Of a stretch of 23,270 nucleotides of DNA, positions 14,062 through 21,617 are shown piece after piece; position 1 is the stretch's first letter, and the number at the start of each line of letters is the position of its first letter. The notes below the pieces were generated by a model. It searched no databases. It was not told the DNA's origin and saw nothing but the letters and a program-made list of their open reading frames with translations. The stretch is from an uncultured Collinsella sp. (lineage in GTDB: Bacteria > Actinomycetota > Coriobacteriia > Coriobacteriales > Coriobacteriaceae), in contig USAX01000017.1 of the NCBI GenBank assembly GCA_900552705.1, forward strand, positions 1-23,270, written 5' to 3'. The position numbers were made by a program, and so were the translations under genes.

Positions 14062-14079
14062 TTCCCGTCGCCCGCTCCA
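14062..14079 (+). repeat. att-like direct repeat, right copy (tRNA-Gly 3' end remnant)
   Basis: Exact 18-base copy of the tRNA-Gly 3' terminus including CCA, 189 bases from the original. With the inverted fragment at 13953-13973 it also forms outer arms around the central palindrome. Confidence 0.75.
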
Positions 14080-14084
14080 AGCTA

Positions 14085-14090
14085 TATAAT
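14085..14090 (+). promoter_or_regulatory. Candidate -10 box for the FocA-type gene
   Basis: TATAAT lies 110 bases before the start codon at 14200. A 17-base spacing would place the -35 on TTCCCG inside the tRNA remnant, a poor match, so the strength is uncertain. Confidence 0.35.
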
Positions 14091-14199
14091 CGCAGGCCAA
14101 TATGCTAATTTTGCTCGCGTTTATTTTTATACCGTCCGACCTCGCGGGGCAAATGAACCAGGAGCGTTTGTCCCAAATCGTAAGAAAGTAGTGATTGCC

Positions 14200-15036
14200 A
14201 TGGCGCAGAGTAAGGCAGAATATCCCACCCCCGATTGCCTGGCGCCCGCCGCGATCGAGGCCAAGACTGAGGCCGCCGGCGTTACCAAGGCTAACCTGCC
14301 GGTCTCGAAGGCCTTTTTGCTCGCTATGTTCGCCGGTGCGTTCATCGCCTTTGGCGGCCTGTTCTTCACGGTCTTTCTGAGCGATGCGTCCCTTGGCTGG
14401 GGCGCTCAGCGCTTTGTGGGTGGCCTTGCTTTTTGCCTGGGGCTGGTGCTCGTGCTTATTTGCGGCGCGGAGCTGTTTACCGGCAACTCGCTTATGGTCT
14501 GCGCGCTTAAGAGCAACAAGCTCACGCTCGTCCAGATGCTCAAGGCTTGGGCTATTGTGTGGATCGGCAATTTTGCCGGCGCCCTGTTCGTTGTCTTTTT
14601 GATTTACATGGCAGCTATTTACAAGCTCAACGGCGAGGCCGTCGCCAACGCCATGGTGAGCGTCGCCGCCGGTAAGGTTACGATCGACGCCGTTACCATC
14701 TTCTTCCGCGGCATTCTGTGCAACATCTTTGTCTGCCTGGCCGTATGGATCGGCACTGCCGGCAAGACCGTGGTCGATAAGGTCGTGGGCATTTTGCTGC
14801 CCATTGCCGCCTTTGTGGCCTGCGGTTTTGAGCACTGCGTTGCCAACATGTACTTTTTGCCCATGGGTATTTTGATGCACTCCTGCGGCTATGGAGCCGA
14901 TGTCGCTGGCGCCGATGCCCTCAACGCTGCCGGGTTGGCGCTCAACCTTACGGTCGCCACGCTGGGCAATATCGTGGGTGGCGCCCTGATCGTGGCGCTG
15001 GGCTACTGGTTTATCTACGCCAATAAGGAGGCCTAA
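14200..15036 (+). CDS. Formate/nitrite transporter family channel (FocA/NirC type)
   Basis: The 278-residue protein has the six-segment FNT fold. The motif AGAFIAFGGLFF is at 45-56, GAELFTGNSLM at 89-99, and CGFEHCVANMYF at 208-219 with the conserved pore histidine H212. These proteins are pentameric channels for formate, nitrite or similar small anions. The neighbourhood of selA/selB, which are needed for selenocysteine formate dehydrogenase, makes formate a reasonable guess. The start is the ATG at 14200, but the ribosome site (AAGAAAG) is weak and 10 bases away. A longer frame upstream crosses the tRNA remnants and is not credible. It ends 24 bases before the 15060-15144 palindrome. Confidence 0.9.
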   Translation: MAQSKAEYPTPDCLAPAAIEAKTEAAGVTKANLPVSKAFLLAMFAGAFIAFGGLFFTVFLSDASLGWGAQRFVGGLAFCLGLVLVLICGAELFTGNSLMVCALKSNKLTLVQMLKAWAIVWIGNFAGALFVVFLIYMAAIYKLNGEAVANAMVSVAAGKVTIDAVTIFFRGILCNIFVCLAVWIGTAGKTVVDKVVGILLPIAAFVACGFEHCVANMYFLPMGILMHSCGYGADVAGADALNAAGLALNLTVATLGNIVGGALIVALGYWFIYANKEA

Positions 15037-15059
15037 AGCCACCAAGCCATAACCGACCA

Positions 15060-15144
15060 AAAAGGGACAGGTTTATTTTGGCAGGTTTTAGACGAGGCGC
15101 TTCGACGTCTTGTCACGAGCTGCCATAATGGACCTGTCCCTTTT
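15060..15144. repeat. Long imperfect GGGACAGG palindrome between focA-type gene and selA
   Basis: Arms 15060-15084 and 15120-15144 pair over 25 positions with 22 Watson-Crick and 2 G-U pairs, ending with AAAAGGGACAGG and its complement. The 35-nt loop contains a smaller AGACG/CGTCT stem. The T4 at the right end gives the plus-strand hairpin a terminator-like tail for the upstream gene. Confidence 0.75.
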
Positions 15145-15222
15145 GCGTGCGCGCCGGTATTTATTTGCCCGATGACGATCGCGGGGGACCAGCTTTTTAT
15201 TGAACATGTCGAAAGGCTTTTC

Positions 15223-16680
15223 ATGAGCGACTGCGAATCCATGTCTGCCGAGGTGCGCGGCCGCCTGCGTTCCATTCCCGCCGTTCACGAGCTGCTTGCC
15301 GAGTGGCCGGTCATGAAGGCTGCTGGCGATGCAGGCGACACGATGGTACGCGAGGCGATTGACGCCGAGCTCGATGCCGAGCGCGCGGCGATTCGCTCCG
15401 GCGCCCCTGCAAGGAACAAGCGCGAGCTCGCCTTGGCAATTGAGCAGCGGACCCATCGCCTGTCGCTGCCGACCCTGCGCCCTGCCGTCAACGCGACGGG
15501 CGTTGTGATTCACACCAATCTGGGCCGCGCTCCGCTCGCTCCCGCGGCGGTGCAGGCGGTGACCGATGTCGCCCGAGGCTACAGCACGCTTGAGTATGAC
15601 GTCTCAACCTGCGCTCGCGGGGGCCGCAAAGAGCATGCCGCGCGTCTGCTGCGCACGCTCACGGGGGCGCAGGACGCCTTAGTTGTCAACAACAATGCCG
15701 CCGCGGTGCTGTTGGTGCTTGCCGCGCATGCCTTCGGCAAAGAGGTCATCGTGAGCCGCGGCGAGCTTGTCGAGGTGGGCGGCAGCTTCCGCATCCCCGA
15801 CATCATGGCGGCTTCGGGTGCCAAGCTTGTCGAGGTTGGCTCTACCAACCGCACACATCTGGATGATTATCGAAACGCCATCACGCCCAACACGGCGATG
15901 ATCCTCAAAGTCCATCCTTCCAACTACCGTATCGAGGGCTTCCACGAGGAGGTTTCCGTGGCGGAGCTTTCTGCGCTGGCGCATGAACATGGCCTGTTGC
16001 TTTACGAGGATCAGGGCTCGGGCGCTTTGCTTGCAGATGGGGTACTCGCCGATGCGGGGGAGAGGCCCGCGTCCGTGTCTCTTGGCGCCGGCGTTGACGT
16101 CGTCTCGTGCTCGGGCGACAAACTGCTCGGTGCTTCGCAGGCGGGCATCATCCTTGGCAACGCCCAGGCAATTGCCGCCTGCGCCTCTCATCCGCTTATG
16201 CGCGCGCTTCGCCCCGGTAAGCTCACGCTCGCGGCGCTCGAGGCCACTTTGCGACTGTATGTGACCGGTCCCGATGCGGCGCGTCGGGAGATCCCGGTAC
16301 TCAACATGCTTTCCGGCGCGCCGGCTCCGCTCGAGCGCCAGGCCAAGCGCCTGCACGACCGCATGCTGCGCAAGCTTCGCGAGGCTCAGTGCGAGGAGGC
16401 CGTGGAGCTGCAGGTTGTCGAGGGCGCCTCTACTCCCGGCGGCGGATCGCTGCCGACTGTCGAGCTCCCTACATTTTGCGTTGCCGTCTGTCCCGTCGAT
16501 GGGCGTCTATCCGCCGATGGCCTAAAGCGCGCTATGGTACAGGAGCCCGATACGCCGGTTGTGACACGCGTGCGCCACGACCAGGTGCTGTTTGACGTTC
16601 GCACGCTTTTGCACGACACCGACCTTGACCTGTGTGCGTCTGCGTTGGCGGATGCCGTGCGGGCGGGTTTGCGTCGATGA
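15223..16680 (+). CDS. selA: L-seryl-tRNA(Sec) selenium transferase SelA
   Basis: SelA is a PLP enzyme that converts seryl-tRNA(Sec) to selenocysteyl-tRNA(Sec) with selenophosphate. The 485-residue protein has an N-terminal tRNA-binding domain (LRSIPAVHELL at 15-25), then PAVNATGVVIHTNLGRAPL at 87-105, LVVNNNAAAVLLVL at 153-166 and EDQGSGAL at 262-269. The PLP lysine is K300 in CSGDKLLGASQAG. The ATG at 15223 is chosen because GAAAGG lies 6 bases upstream; the in-frame start at 15172 adds 17 poorly conserved residues. The last codon overlaps selB as ATGA, so the two are made together. The substrate genes selD and selC are in the same window. Confidence 0.95.
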   Translation: MSDCESMSAEVRGRLRSIPAVHELLAEWPVMKAAGDAGDTMVREAIDAELDAERAAIRSGAPARNKRELALAIEQRTHRLSLPTLRPAVNATGVVIHTNLGRAPLAPAAVQAVTDVARGYSTLEYDVSTCARGGRKEHAARLLRTLTGAQDALVVNNNAAAVLLVLAAHAFGKEVIVSRGELVEVGGSFRIPDIMAASGAKLVEVGSTNRTHLDDYRNAITPNTAMILKVHPSNYRIEGFHEEVSVAELSALAHEHGLLLYEDQGSGALLADGVLADAGERPASVSLGAGVDVVSCSGDKLLGASQAGIILGNAQAIAACASHPLMRALRPGKLTLAALEATLRLYVTGPDAARREIPVLNMLSGAPAPLERQAKRLHDRMLRKLREAQCEEAVELQVVEGASTPGGGSLPTVELPTFCVAVCPVDGRLSADGLKRAMVQEPDTPVVTRVRHDQVLFDVRTLLHDTDLDLCASALADAVRAGLRR

Positions 16681-18647
16681 CTGCGCGTGAGCTTGTCGAG
16701 TGTCCCGTTGTCGTTGGAACAGCAGGACACGTCGACCACGGAAAGTCGGCCCTTATCGAGGCGCTGACCGGCAAAAATCCCGACCGTCTGGAGGTCGAAC
16801 GGCGCCGAGGCATGACCACTGAGCTCGGCTTTGGCGAGCTCGAGCTTCCCAGCGGCAAGCTTGTCGGCTTGGTTGACGTGCCCGGGCATGCGCACTACCT
16901 GCGCGCGATGGTACAGGGTGCCACCGGCGTGGACGTTGCGTTGCTGGTGGTTTCTGCCGTTGAGGGCGTGATGCCGCAGACGCGAGAGCACGTGTACGTG
17001 TTGGAGCTGTTGGGCGTGAGGCACCTCGTTGTGGCGCTCACGATGCGCGATCTGGCCGATGACGAGACGGCGGAGCTCGCCGAGCTCGACGTGATGGACT
17101 TCCTCAGCGATACCGTCTTTGCCGATGCGCCCGTGGTGCCTGTTTCCTCGCGCACGGGCGTGGGCATCGAGGACGTTCGCCTTGCCCTCGATGCCGCCAT
17201 CGACTCTTTCCTGGCCGATGCCGCATCCCGCCCGGTGCGCCCCGGTCTGGCCCCGCGCCTGCCCATCGACCGCTGCTTCACCATCAAGGGATCCGGGACG
17301 GTCGTCACGGGCACGCTTCACGATGCCCCCGTAGCGGTGGGCGACGAGCTCGTCTCATGTCCCGCGGGCGTGCGCTGCCGCGTGCGCGCGATTCAGGTGC
17401 ATGGTGATACTCCTCGGGCGTTGCCCGGACAGCGCGCGGCGCTCAACATCGTGGGCGACGGTGCGGGCGACCTTCCGCGTGGCGAGGTCCTCTGCGGGTC
17501 TGGTGCCGAGGGCTCGACGCTCAGGCTCATCGCCCGCTTCACGTATCTGGGGCGCGAGGGCACCAAGCCCGCGCCCTTCGAGTCCGGTACGCGCGTGCAT
17601 GTGATGGCGGGCACGGCGGAGGTCCTCGGCCGAATCATGCTCATGGAGGGTGAGGGTCCTATTGAGGCTGGCGAGACCCGCATCGTGCAGGTCCGTCTGG
17701 AGGAGCGCCTTCCCGTGCGATCGGGCGACGGCCTCATTGTGCTCGCCTTCTCGCCGGTGGTGCTTATCGGCGGCGGTCGTGTTCTTCTTTCGCGGTGTCG
17801 CCGCTCGCGCGTCCTCTCCGCGGGCGAGTGCGCGCTGCTCGGGGCCCTGGATGCCGACGACCGCGCCGCCGCCGTTGCCGCATGGTTGGGGCTGCAGCGC
17901 CTGCCCGTGCCTGCCGCGGCCGCAGCCCGTGCTCTCGATCTTTCGGGTGCCGAGGCGGCTGCGCTCCTGCACGGGGCGGTTTCCTCGGGTGACGCCGTGG
18001 CGCTTCGTGCCGAGCGCTCGACCGAGGAGCTCTATGCCGCCCCCGCTGTGCTCGATGCCGCCCTCGCCACGCTCTCCGTCACGCTGGCCGCCATGCACGG
18101 GGCCGCGCCCAAGCAGACGGGTTTCACGCCGGGCGAGGTCGCGCATGCCGCCTGGCCGACAGCGGGCGAAGACGTCGCGTCCGCGCTCGTTCTCGAGGGC
18201 TGTGCGCGCGGCGTGTGCACCGTCGACGGTGCCGAGGTGTTCGACCCGCACTCTGCCGCTGCGGCGATACGTGTGGTGCGCGAGGCGAGCCAGCGCATCG
18301 TGGCCGCCCTCGACGAGGCGGGTCTCGGTGCGGCGACGCTGCCCGAGGTGGGTGAGCGTCTGCAGCTCGATCGCGACACCATGACGCGTGCCCTGCGCGA
18401 GCTTTCGCTCAACCGCGCGATCGTTAAGATCGAACGCGACGTTGCCCTGTCCGCCGCCGCGGATGCTCATGCGCACGAGCTTGTTGCCGCCGCTATCGAG
18501 GCTGCCGGCGGTGCTGCCACCACGAGCGTGCTGCGTGAGGCCCTGGGCGTGTCGCGCAAGCGTGCCATCAGCATCCTGGAGCATCTGGATGCGGTGCGTT
18601 TTACGGTGCTCGACAAAGAGGCCGGCGGCCTCAGATCGCTTCGCTAG
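16677..18647 (+). CDS. selB: Selenocysteine-specific elongation factor SelB
   Basis: SelB is the GTPase that brings selenocysteyl-tRNA to the ribosome at SECIS-marked UGA codons. In its 656 residues G1 is GHVDHGKS at 17-24, switch I RGMTTELGF at 44-52, and G3 DVPGH at 67-71. Domains II-III follow (DRCFTIKGSGTVVTGTL region). The C-terminal winged-helix domains that read SECIS end with LREALGVSRKRAISILEHLD. The G4 motif is TMRD at 122-125 where (N/T)KxD is expected, so the guanine-contacting lysine is methionine. The start overlaps the selA stop. The gene is full length with no frameshift, so it is probably functional, but the G4 change deserves notice. Confidence 0.95.
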   Translation: MTARELVECPVVVGTAGHVDHGKSALIEALTGKNPDRLEVERRRGMTTELGFGELELPSGKLVGLVDVPGHAHYLRAMVQGATGVDVALLVVSAVEGVMPQTREHVYVLELLGVRHLVVALTMRDLADDETAELAELDVMDFLSDTVFADAPVVPVSSRTGVGIEDVRLALDAAIDSFLADAASRPVRPGLAPRLPIDRCFTIKGSGTVVTGTLHDAPVAVGDELVSCPAGVRCRVRAIQVHGDTPRALPGQRAALNIVGDGAGDLPRGEVLCGSGAEGSTLRLIARFTYLGREGTKPAPFESGTRVHVMAGTAEVLGRIMLMEGEGPIEAGETRIVQVRLEERLPVRSGDGLIVLAFSPVVLIGGGRVLLSRCRRSRVLSAGECALLGALDADDRAAAVAAWLGLQRLPVPAAAAARALDLSGAEAAALLHGAVSSGDAVALRAERSTEELYAAPAVLDAALATLSVTLAAMHGAAPKQTGFTPGEVAHAAWPTAGEDVASALVLEGCARGVCTVDGAEVFDPHSAAAAIRVVREASQRIVAALDEAGLGAATLPEVGERLQLDRDTMTRALRELSLNRAIVKIERDVALSAAADAHAHELVAAAIEAAGGAATTSVLREALGVSRKRAISILEHLDAVRFTVLDKEAGGLRSLR

Positions 18648-18668
18648 GGGCCGCCGTATCACTGTCCG

Positions 18669-18826
18669 CCACAAAACCTGCCTATCTACTACGTTTAAGT
18701 GACTACCCTCGACCATGCCAAAATCCGCAAAAGTAAAACCGCAGGTAGACGGCTTGCCGATGCTACGAAAAAGCGGGTATGGTCAACCCCTGCAGGTTAA
18801 ACATAGTAGATGGGCCGTTTTCGTGG
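18669..18826. repeat. 158-bp imperfect palindrome between selB and selC
   Basis: Outer arms 18669-18698 and 18797-18826 pair with few mismatches: ATCTACTACGTTTAA against TTAAACATAGTAGAT, with AAAAC/GTTTT further out. An inner pair, TCGACCATGCC (18709-18719) against GGTATGGTCAA (18776-18786), extends the stem. The middle holds no gene. It could be a MITE-like repeat, a structured RNA or a terminator-like 3' end of selAB. Confidence 0.6.
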
Positions 18827-18845
18827 CGCGACACTGTGCGTTTGG

Positions 18846-18851
18846 TAAAAT
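18846..18851 (+). promoter_or_regulatory. Candidate -10 box of selC
   Basis: TAAAAT lies 12 bases before the mature tRNA 5' end, as expected for a tRNA with a very short leader. No clear -35 is seen at 17 bases. Confidence 0.4.
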
Positions 18852-18863
18852 ACCGCCATGTTT

Positions 18864-18960
18864 GGGAGCGGATGGGCTCCGGTGGGCCCCGCGGTCCTCA
18901 AAACCGTTGCGAGGCGTGCAAAACGTCTTGGATGTGTTCGATTCACATACGTTCCCGCCA
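18864..18960 (+). tRNA. selC: tRNA-Sec (anticodon TCA)
   Basis: The 97-nt gene aligns part by part with E. coli selC: an 8-nt acceptor strand GGGAGCGG against ACGTTCCC, a 6-bp D-stem GGGCTC-CGGT-GGGCCC, anticodon loop CCTCAAA with TCA at 34-36, a long variable arm (GAGGCGT paired with ACGTCTT), T-arm ATGTG-TTCGATT-CACAT, discriminator G and encoded CCA. Two oddities are C at position 33 instead of U, and a G-A mismatch at the eighth acceptor pair. It lies downstream of selA-selB and serves the TGA in selD and any other selenoprotein genes. Confidence 0.95.
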
Positions 18961-18975
18961 ACGCATCTTGCCAAA

Positions 18976-19010
18976 ACCACCACAAAGGTGCCTGTCCCCT
19001 TTGTGGTGGT
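18976..19010. repeat. Perfect 13-bp palindrome after selC
   Basis: ACCACCACAAAGG (18976-18988) and its exact complement (18998-19010) enclose TGCCTGTCC. It begins 15 bases after the tRNA CCA and could end the selC transcript, although no T-run follows. The CAAAGG and CTGTCCC elements relate it to the other palindromes in the window. Confidence 0.7.
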
Positions 19011-19167
19011 ATGGACCATATGGACGAAACAGGTTTGAAACACGGGTTTTGCACGTCAGGCACTCAAAAACGCTTCTACCTGCATCGTAATCAAAACGAA
19101 ACATCCGCTCGTCGGCTTATGCGAAACTTTCCCGCAACAGTGCGATATTATCCATACTCGATAAAGT

Positions 19168-19190
19168 TCGCGGCGCATAGGGTGCCGCGA
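19168..19190 (+). promoter_or_regulatory. Leader hairpin upstream of glutamate dehydrogenase
   Basis: TCGCGGC (19168-19174) and GCCGCGA (19184-19190) form a 7-bp stem, followed after a few bases by a run of five T residues. It lies 34 bases before the start codon. It may be an attenuator or the terminator of an upstream transcript. Confidence 0.4.
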
Positions 19191-19224
19191 CCGACATTTT
19201 TCGTTTCCCATCATTGGAGGAAGC

Positions 19225-20580
19225 ATGAGCTACACGCAGAAAGTTCTCGAAGAGCTCAAGGACCGCTATCCCGAGCAGCCTGAGTTCATCCAGGCCGCGA
19301 CCGAGATCCTCGGCACCATCCAGCCGGCGCTCGACGCCCACCCCGAGTACGAGGAGGCCGCCCTGCTGGAGCGCCTCGTCGAGCCCGAGCGCATCGTCAT
19401 GTTCCGTGTTCCCTGGGTCGACGACCAGGGCAAGGTTCAGGTCAACCGCGGCTATCGCGTCGAGTTCAACTCTGCTATTGGACCCTACAAGGGCGGCCTG
19501 CGCTTTAACCCGACGGTCACTCTGGGCATGCTTAAGTTCCTGGGTCTGGAGCAGATCCTCAAGAACAGCCTGACTACCCTCCCCATGGGCGGCGGCAAGG
19601 GCGGCTCCGACTTTGACCCCAAGGGCAAGTCCAACAACGAGATCATGCACTTCTGCCAGTCCTTCATGACCGAACTCTATCGCCACATCGGCCCCAACAC
19701 CGACGTTCCCGCTGGCGACCTGGGCGTTGGCGGCCGTGAGGTTGCCTACATGTTCGGTCAGTACAAGCGCCTGACCAACGAGTGGACCGGTGTCCTTACC
19801 GGCAAGGGTCTCTCCTTTGGCGGCTCGCTCGCCCGTACCGAGGCCACCGGCTACGGTCTGGTCTACTTTGTGGACGAGTACCTCAAGAGCCGCGGCGACT
19901 CCTTCGAGGGCAAGAACGTCGTCGTTCACGGCTCCGGCAACGTCGCCATCTATGCGGTCCAGAAGGTCGCCCAGCTCGGCGGCAAGGTGCTGGCCTGCTC
20001 CGATACTCACGGCTGGGTCGAGGATCCCGACGGCATCGACTACACCGTGCTCGAGCACGTCTACAACAAGAAGCGCTCCGGCCACGACAAGGGCGTTACG
20101 CTCGCTATGTACGTTGATGAGAAGCCCAACGCCGTGTGGCACGAGGGCGACGGCCGCGGCGTGTGGCAGCTGCCCTGCGACATCGCGCTGCCCTGCGCTC
20201 GCGAGAACACGCTGCTGCTCGAGGATGCCCAGGCGCTCGTCGCCAACGGCTGCAAGGTGGTCGGCGAGGGCGCGAACATGCCCACGACCATCGAGGCCAC
20301 GACTTACTTCCAGGAGAACGGCGTCGCCTTTATGCCCGGCAAGGCTGCCAACGCCGGCGGCGTGCTCGTGTCCGGCCTGGAGATGAGCCAGAACGCCGAG
20401 CACCTGTCCTGGACCTTCGAGGAGGTCGACGGCAAGCTCGAGCAGCTCATGCGCGGCATGTTCCACAACGTGGACGACACCGCCAAGGAGTATGGCCAGG
20501 AGGGCAACTTTGTCATGGGCGCCAACATTGCCGGCTTCCTGAAGGTCGCTGACGCCATGCTCGCCCAGGGCGTCTGCTAA
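19225..20580 (+). CDS. gdhA: Glutamate dehydrogenase (hexameric, probably NADP-dependent)
   Basis: The 451-residue enzyme interconverts 2-oxoglutarate plus ammonium and glutamate in the cytoplasm. The substrate region VNRGYRVEFNSAIGPYKGG at 73-91 is followed by LPMGGGKGGSDFDPKGK at 119-135, which includes the catalytic K125. DVPAGDLGVGGREVAYMFG carries the catalytic aspartate. The Rossmann domain shows VVVHGSGNVAIYAVQKV. Length and motifs fit the small hexameric GdhA class; the coenzyme preference is by family analogy. GGAGG at 19216-19220 sets the start. It has its own terminator, and no functional link to the selenium genes is evident. Confidence 0.95.
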   Translation: MSYTQKVLEELKDRYPEQPEFIQAATEILGTIQPALDAHPEYEEAALLERLVEPERIVMFRVPWVDDQGKVQVNRGYRVEFNSAIGPYKGGLRFNPTVTLGMLKFLGLEQILKNSLTTLPMGGGKGGSDFDPKGKSNNEIMHFCQSFMTELYRHIGPNTDVPAGDLGVGGREVAYMFGQYKRLTNEWTGVLTGKGLSFGGSLARTEATGYGLVYFVDEYLKSRGDSFEGKNVVVHGSGNVAIYAVQKVAQLGGKVLACSDTHGWVEDPDGIDYTVLEHVYNKKRSGHDKGVTLAMYVDEKPNAVWHEGDGRGVWQLPCDIALPCARENTLLLEDAQALVANGCKVVGEGANMPTTIEATTYFQENGVAFMPGKAANAGGVLVSGLEMSQNAEHLSWTFEEVDGKLEQLMRGMFHNVDDTAKEYGQEGNFVMGANIAGFLKVADAMLAQGVC

Positions 20581-20607
20581 ATCTTCGCTCGACATAGCAT
20601 GTGATGA

Positions 20608-20639
20608 GGCTCCCAGCCATTCCGGATGGGAGCCTTTTT
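20608..20639 (+). terminator. Intrinsic terminator after gdhA
   Basis: GGCTCCCA (20608-20615) pairs with TGGGAGCC (20627-20634), followed by five T residues. It isolates gdhA from the hydroxylase genes. Confidence 0.88.
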
Positions 20640-20702
20640 CTATGGTGGCGAGGGCTGTGCGCCCTCCTTTGGTACACTTAGAGGTACTGGACAAGTGAAG
20701 AG

Positions 20703-21617
20703 ATGGGGGAGAACGTGCTCAAGTTCGGTACCTACGTCCGTGTTGGAAACGCGGCCGAAGCCTATGAGCTCTTACAGAAGAACCGCAACAACAAGATTGT
20801 GGGCGGCGGCATCTGGATGCGCCTGGGTTCGCGTCGCGTGGCGACGGCGATTGACCTTTCGGCCTGCGGACTCGATCAGATCGAGGAGACCGAGACCGAG
20901 TTTCGCATCGGTGCCATGTGCACCCTGCGCCAGCTCGAGCGCCATGCCGGGCTCAACGCGCTTGTCAACCATGTCTTTGAGTTTGCCGTCCACAACATCG
21001 TGGGCGTTCAGCTGCGCAACACCGCCACGGTGGGCGGCAGTATCTACGGCCGCTTTGGTTTTTCGGACGTGCTCTCGGCCTTTTTGGCGCTCGATTCGTA
21101 TGTTGAGCTGACGGGTGCCGGCCGCGTTCCGCTCGCCGAGTTCGTGGACATGGGCTACGTGCGCGACGTGATCGAGCACGTCGTGGTCGTTAAGCACGAC
21201 TATCGCGCAAGCTATGAGGCCGTGCGCAAGGCCGCGACCGACTTCCCCTCCTTAAACGTCACCGCCGCCTGGTGGGACGGCTCCTGGCACGTCACCGTGG
21301 GCGCCCGCCCGCTGCGCGCGACCCTGCTGCAGGGCGAGGCGTGTGGCCTTACCGGCGACCAGCCTTCCGAGGACGAGCTGCGCGCCCTGGCCGCGTCCGT
21401 ACGCGCGCTGGGCTATGGCACCAACCTGTGGGGCTCGGCCGACTACCGCCGCCGCATCTCGGCCCCGCTGGCGATTCAGGCTGTGCGTCGCGCCGCCGGC
21501 ATCGAGCTTTCGGCCGCGCTTGCCCACGAGCTCGAGTGCGTGCAGATTCCTAAGTTTGCCACGGACGAGTATTCCTGCCGCCGCGTGCCCGGCGTCGATT
21601 CTAGCGAGGTGCGCTAA
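20703..21617 (+). CDS. FAD-binding subunit of a molybdenum hydroxylase (xanthine dehydrogenase family)
   Basis: The 304-residue protein has the FAD_binding_5 pattern: IVGGGIWMRLGSRR at 32-45 for the pyrophosphate loop and LRNTATVGGSIYGRFGFSD at 104-122 for the second FAD loop, with a CO-dehydrogenase-flavoprotein-like C-terminal part. It would pass electrons between the 2Fe-2S clusters of the next subunit and an external carrier. The ATG at 20703 has no clear ribosome site; a GTG at 20715 behind GGGGGAG is the alternative. The stop TAA shares its last A with the next ATG, so the two subunits are coupled. A TACACT about 30 bases upstream may be the -10. Confidence 0.88.
   Translation: MGENVLKFGTYVRVGNAAEAYELLQKNRNNKIVGGGIWMRLGSRRVATAIDLSACGLDQIEETETEFRIGAMCTLRQLERHAGLNALVNHVFEFAVHNIVGVQLRNTATVGGSIYGRFGFSDVLSAFLALDSYVELTGAGRVPLAEFVDMGYVRDVIEHVVVVKHDYRASYEAVRKAATDFPSLNVTAAWWDGSWHVTVGARPLRATLLQGEACGLTGDQPSEDELRALAASVRALGYGTNLWGSADYRRRISAPLAIQAVRRAAGIELSAALAHELECVQIPKFATDEYSCRRVPGVDSSEVR

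Larger units (their letters stand above)
13891..14090. other. Non-coding spacer with tRNA-Gly remnants and a perfect palindrome
   Basis: This stretch holds no credible gene. In order it has an inverted copy of the tRNA-Gly T-arm/acceptor strand (13953-13973), a 20-bp perfect palindrome (13979-14022), a small GGGCC-GAA-GGCCC hairpin (14027-14039), a direct copy of the tRNA-Gly 3' end (14062-14079), and TATAAT at 14085-14090. The arrangement suggests a small tRNA-derived or integration-scar element. A reading frame through it owes its GDGNRTR-like peptide to the antisense tRNA fragment. Confidence 0.7.

Noticed and set aside
13921..14199. N-terminal extension of the FocA-type protein
   Set aside because: The extra residues translate an antisense tRNA fragment and a palindrome; FNT proteins begin near the ATG at 14200.
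17355..18716. Long minus-strand frame opposite selB
   Set aside because: Composition is Arg/Gly/His rich with no domain; selB on the plus strand is intact and complete.
18858..19283. Plus-strand frame spanning the selC region
   Set aside because: It overlaps the tRNA-Sec gene, a palindrome and the gdhA start, with no recognisable protein features.
19117..20694. Long minus-strand frame (525 codons) opposite gdhA
   Set aside because: Antisense shadow of a conserved enzyme; no motifs, and it runs through the gdhA terminator.
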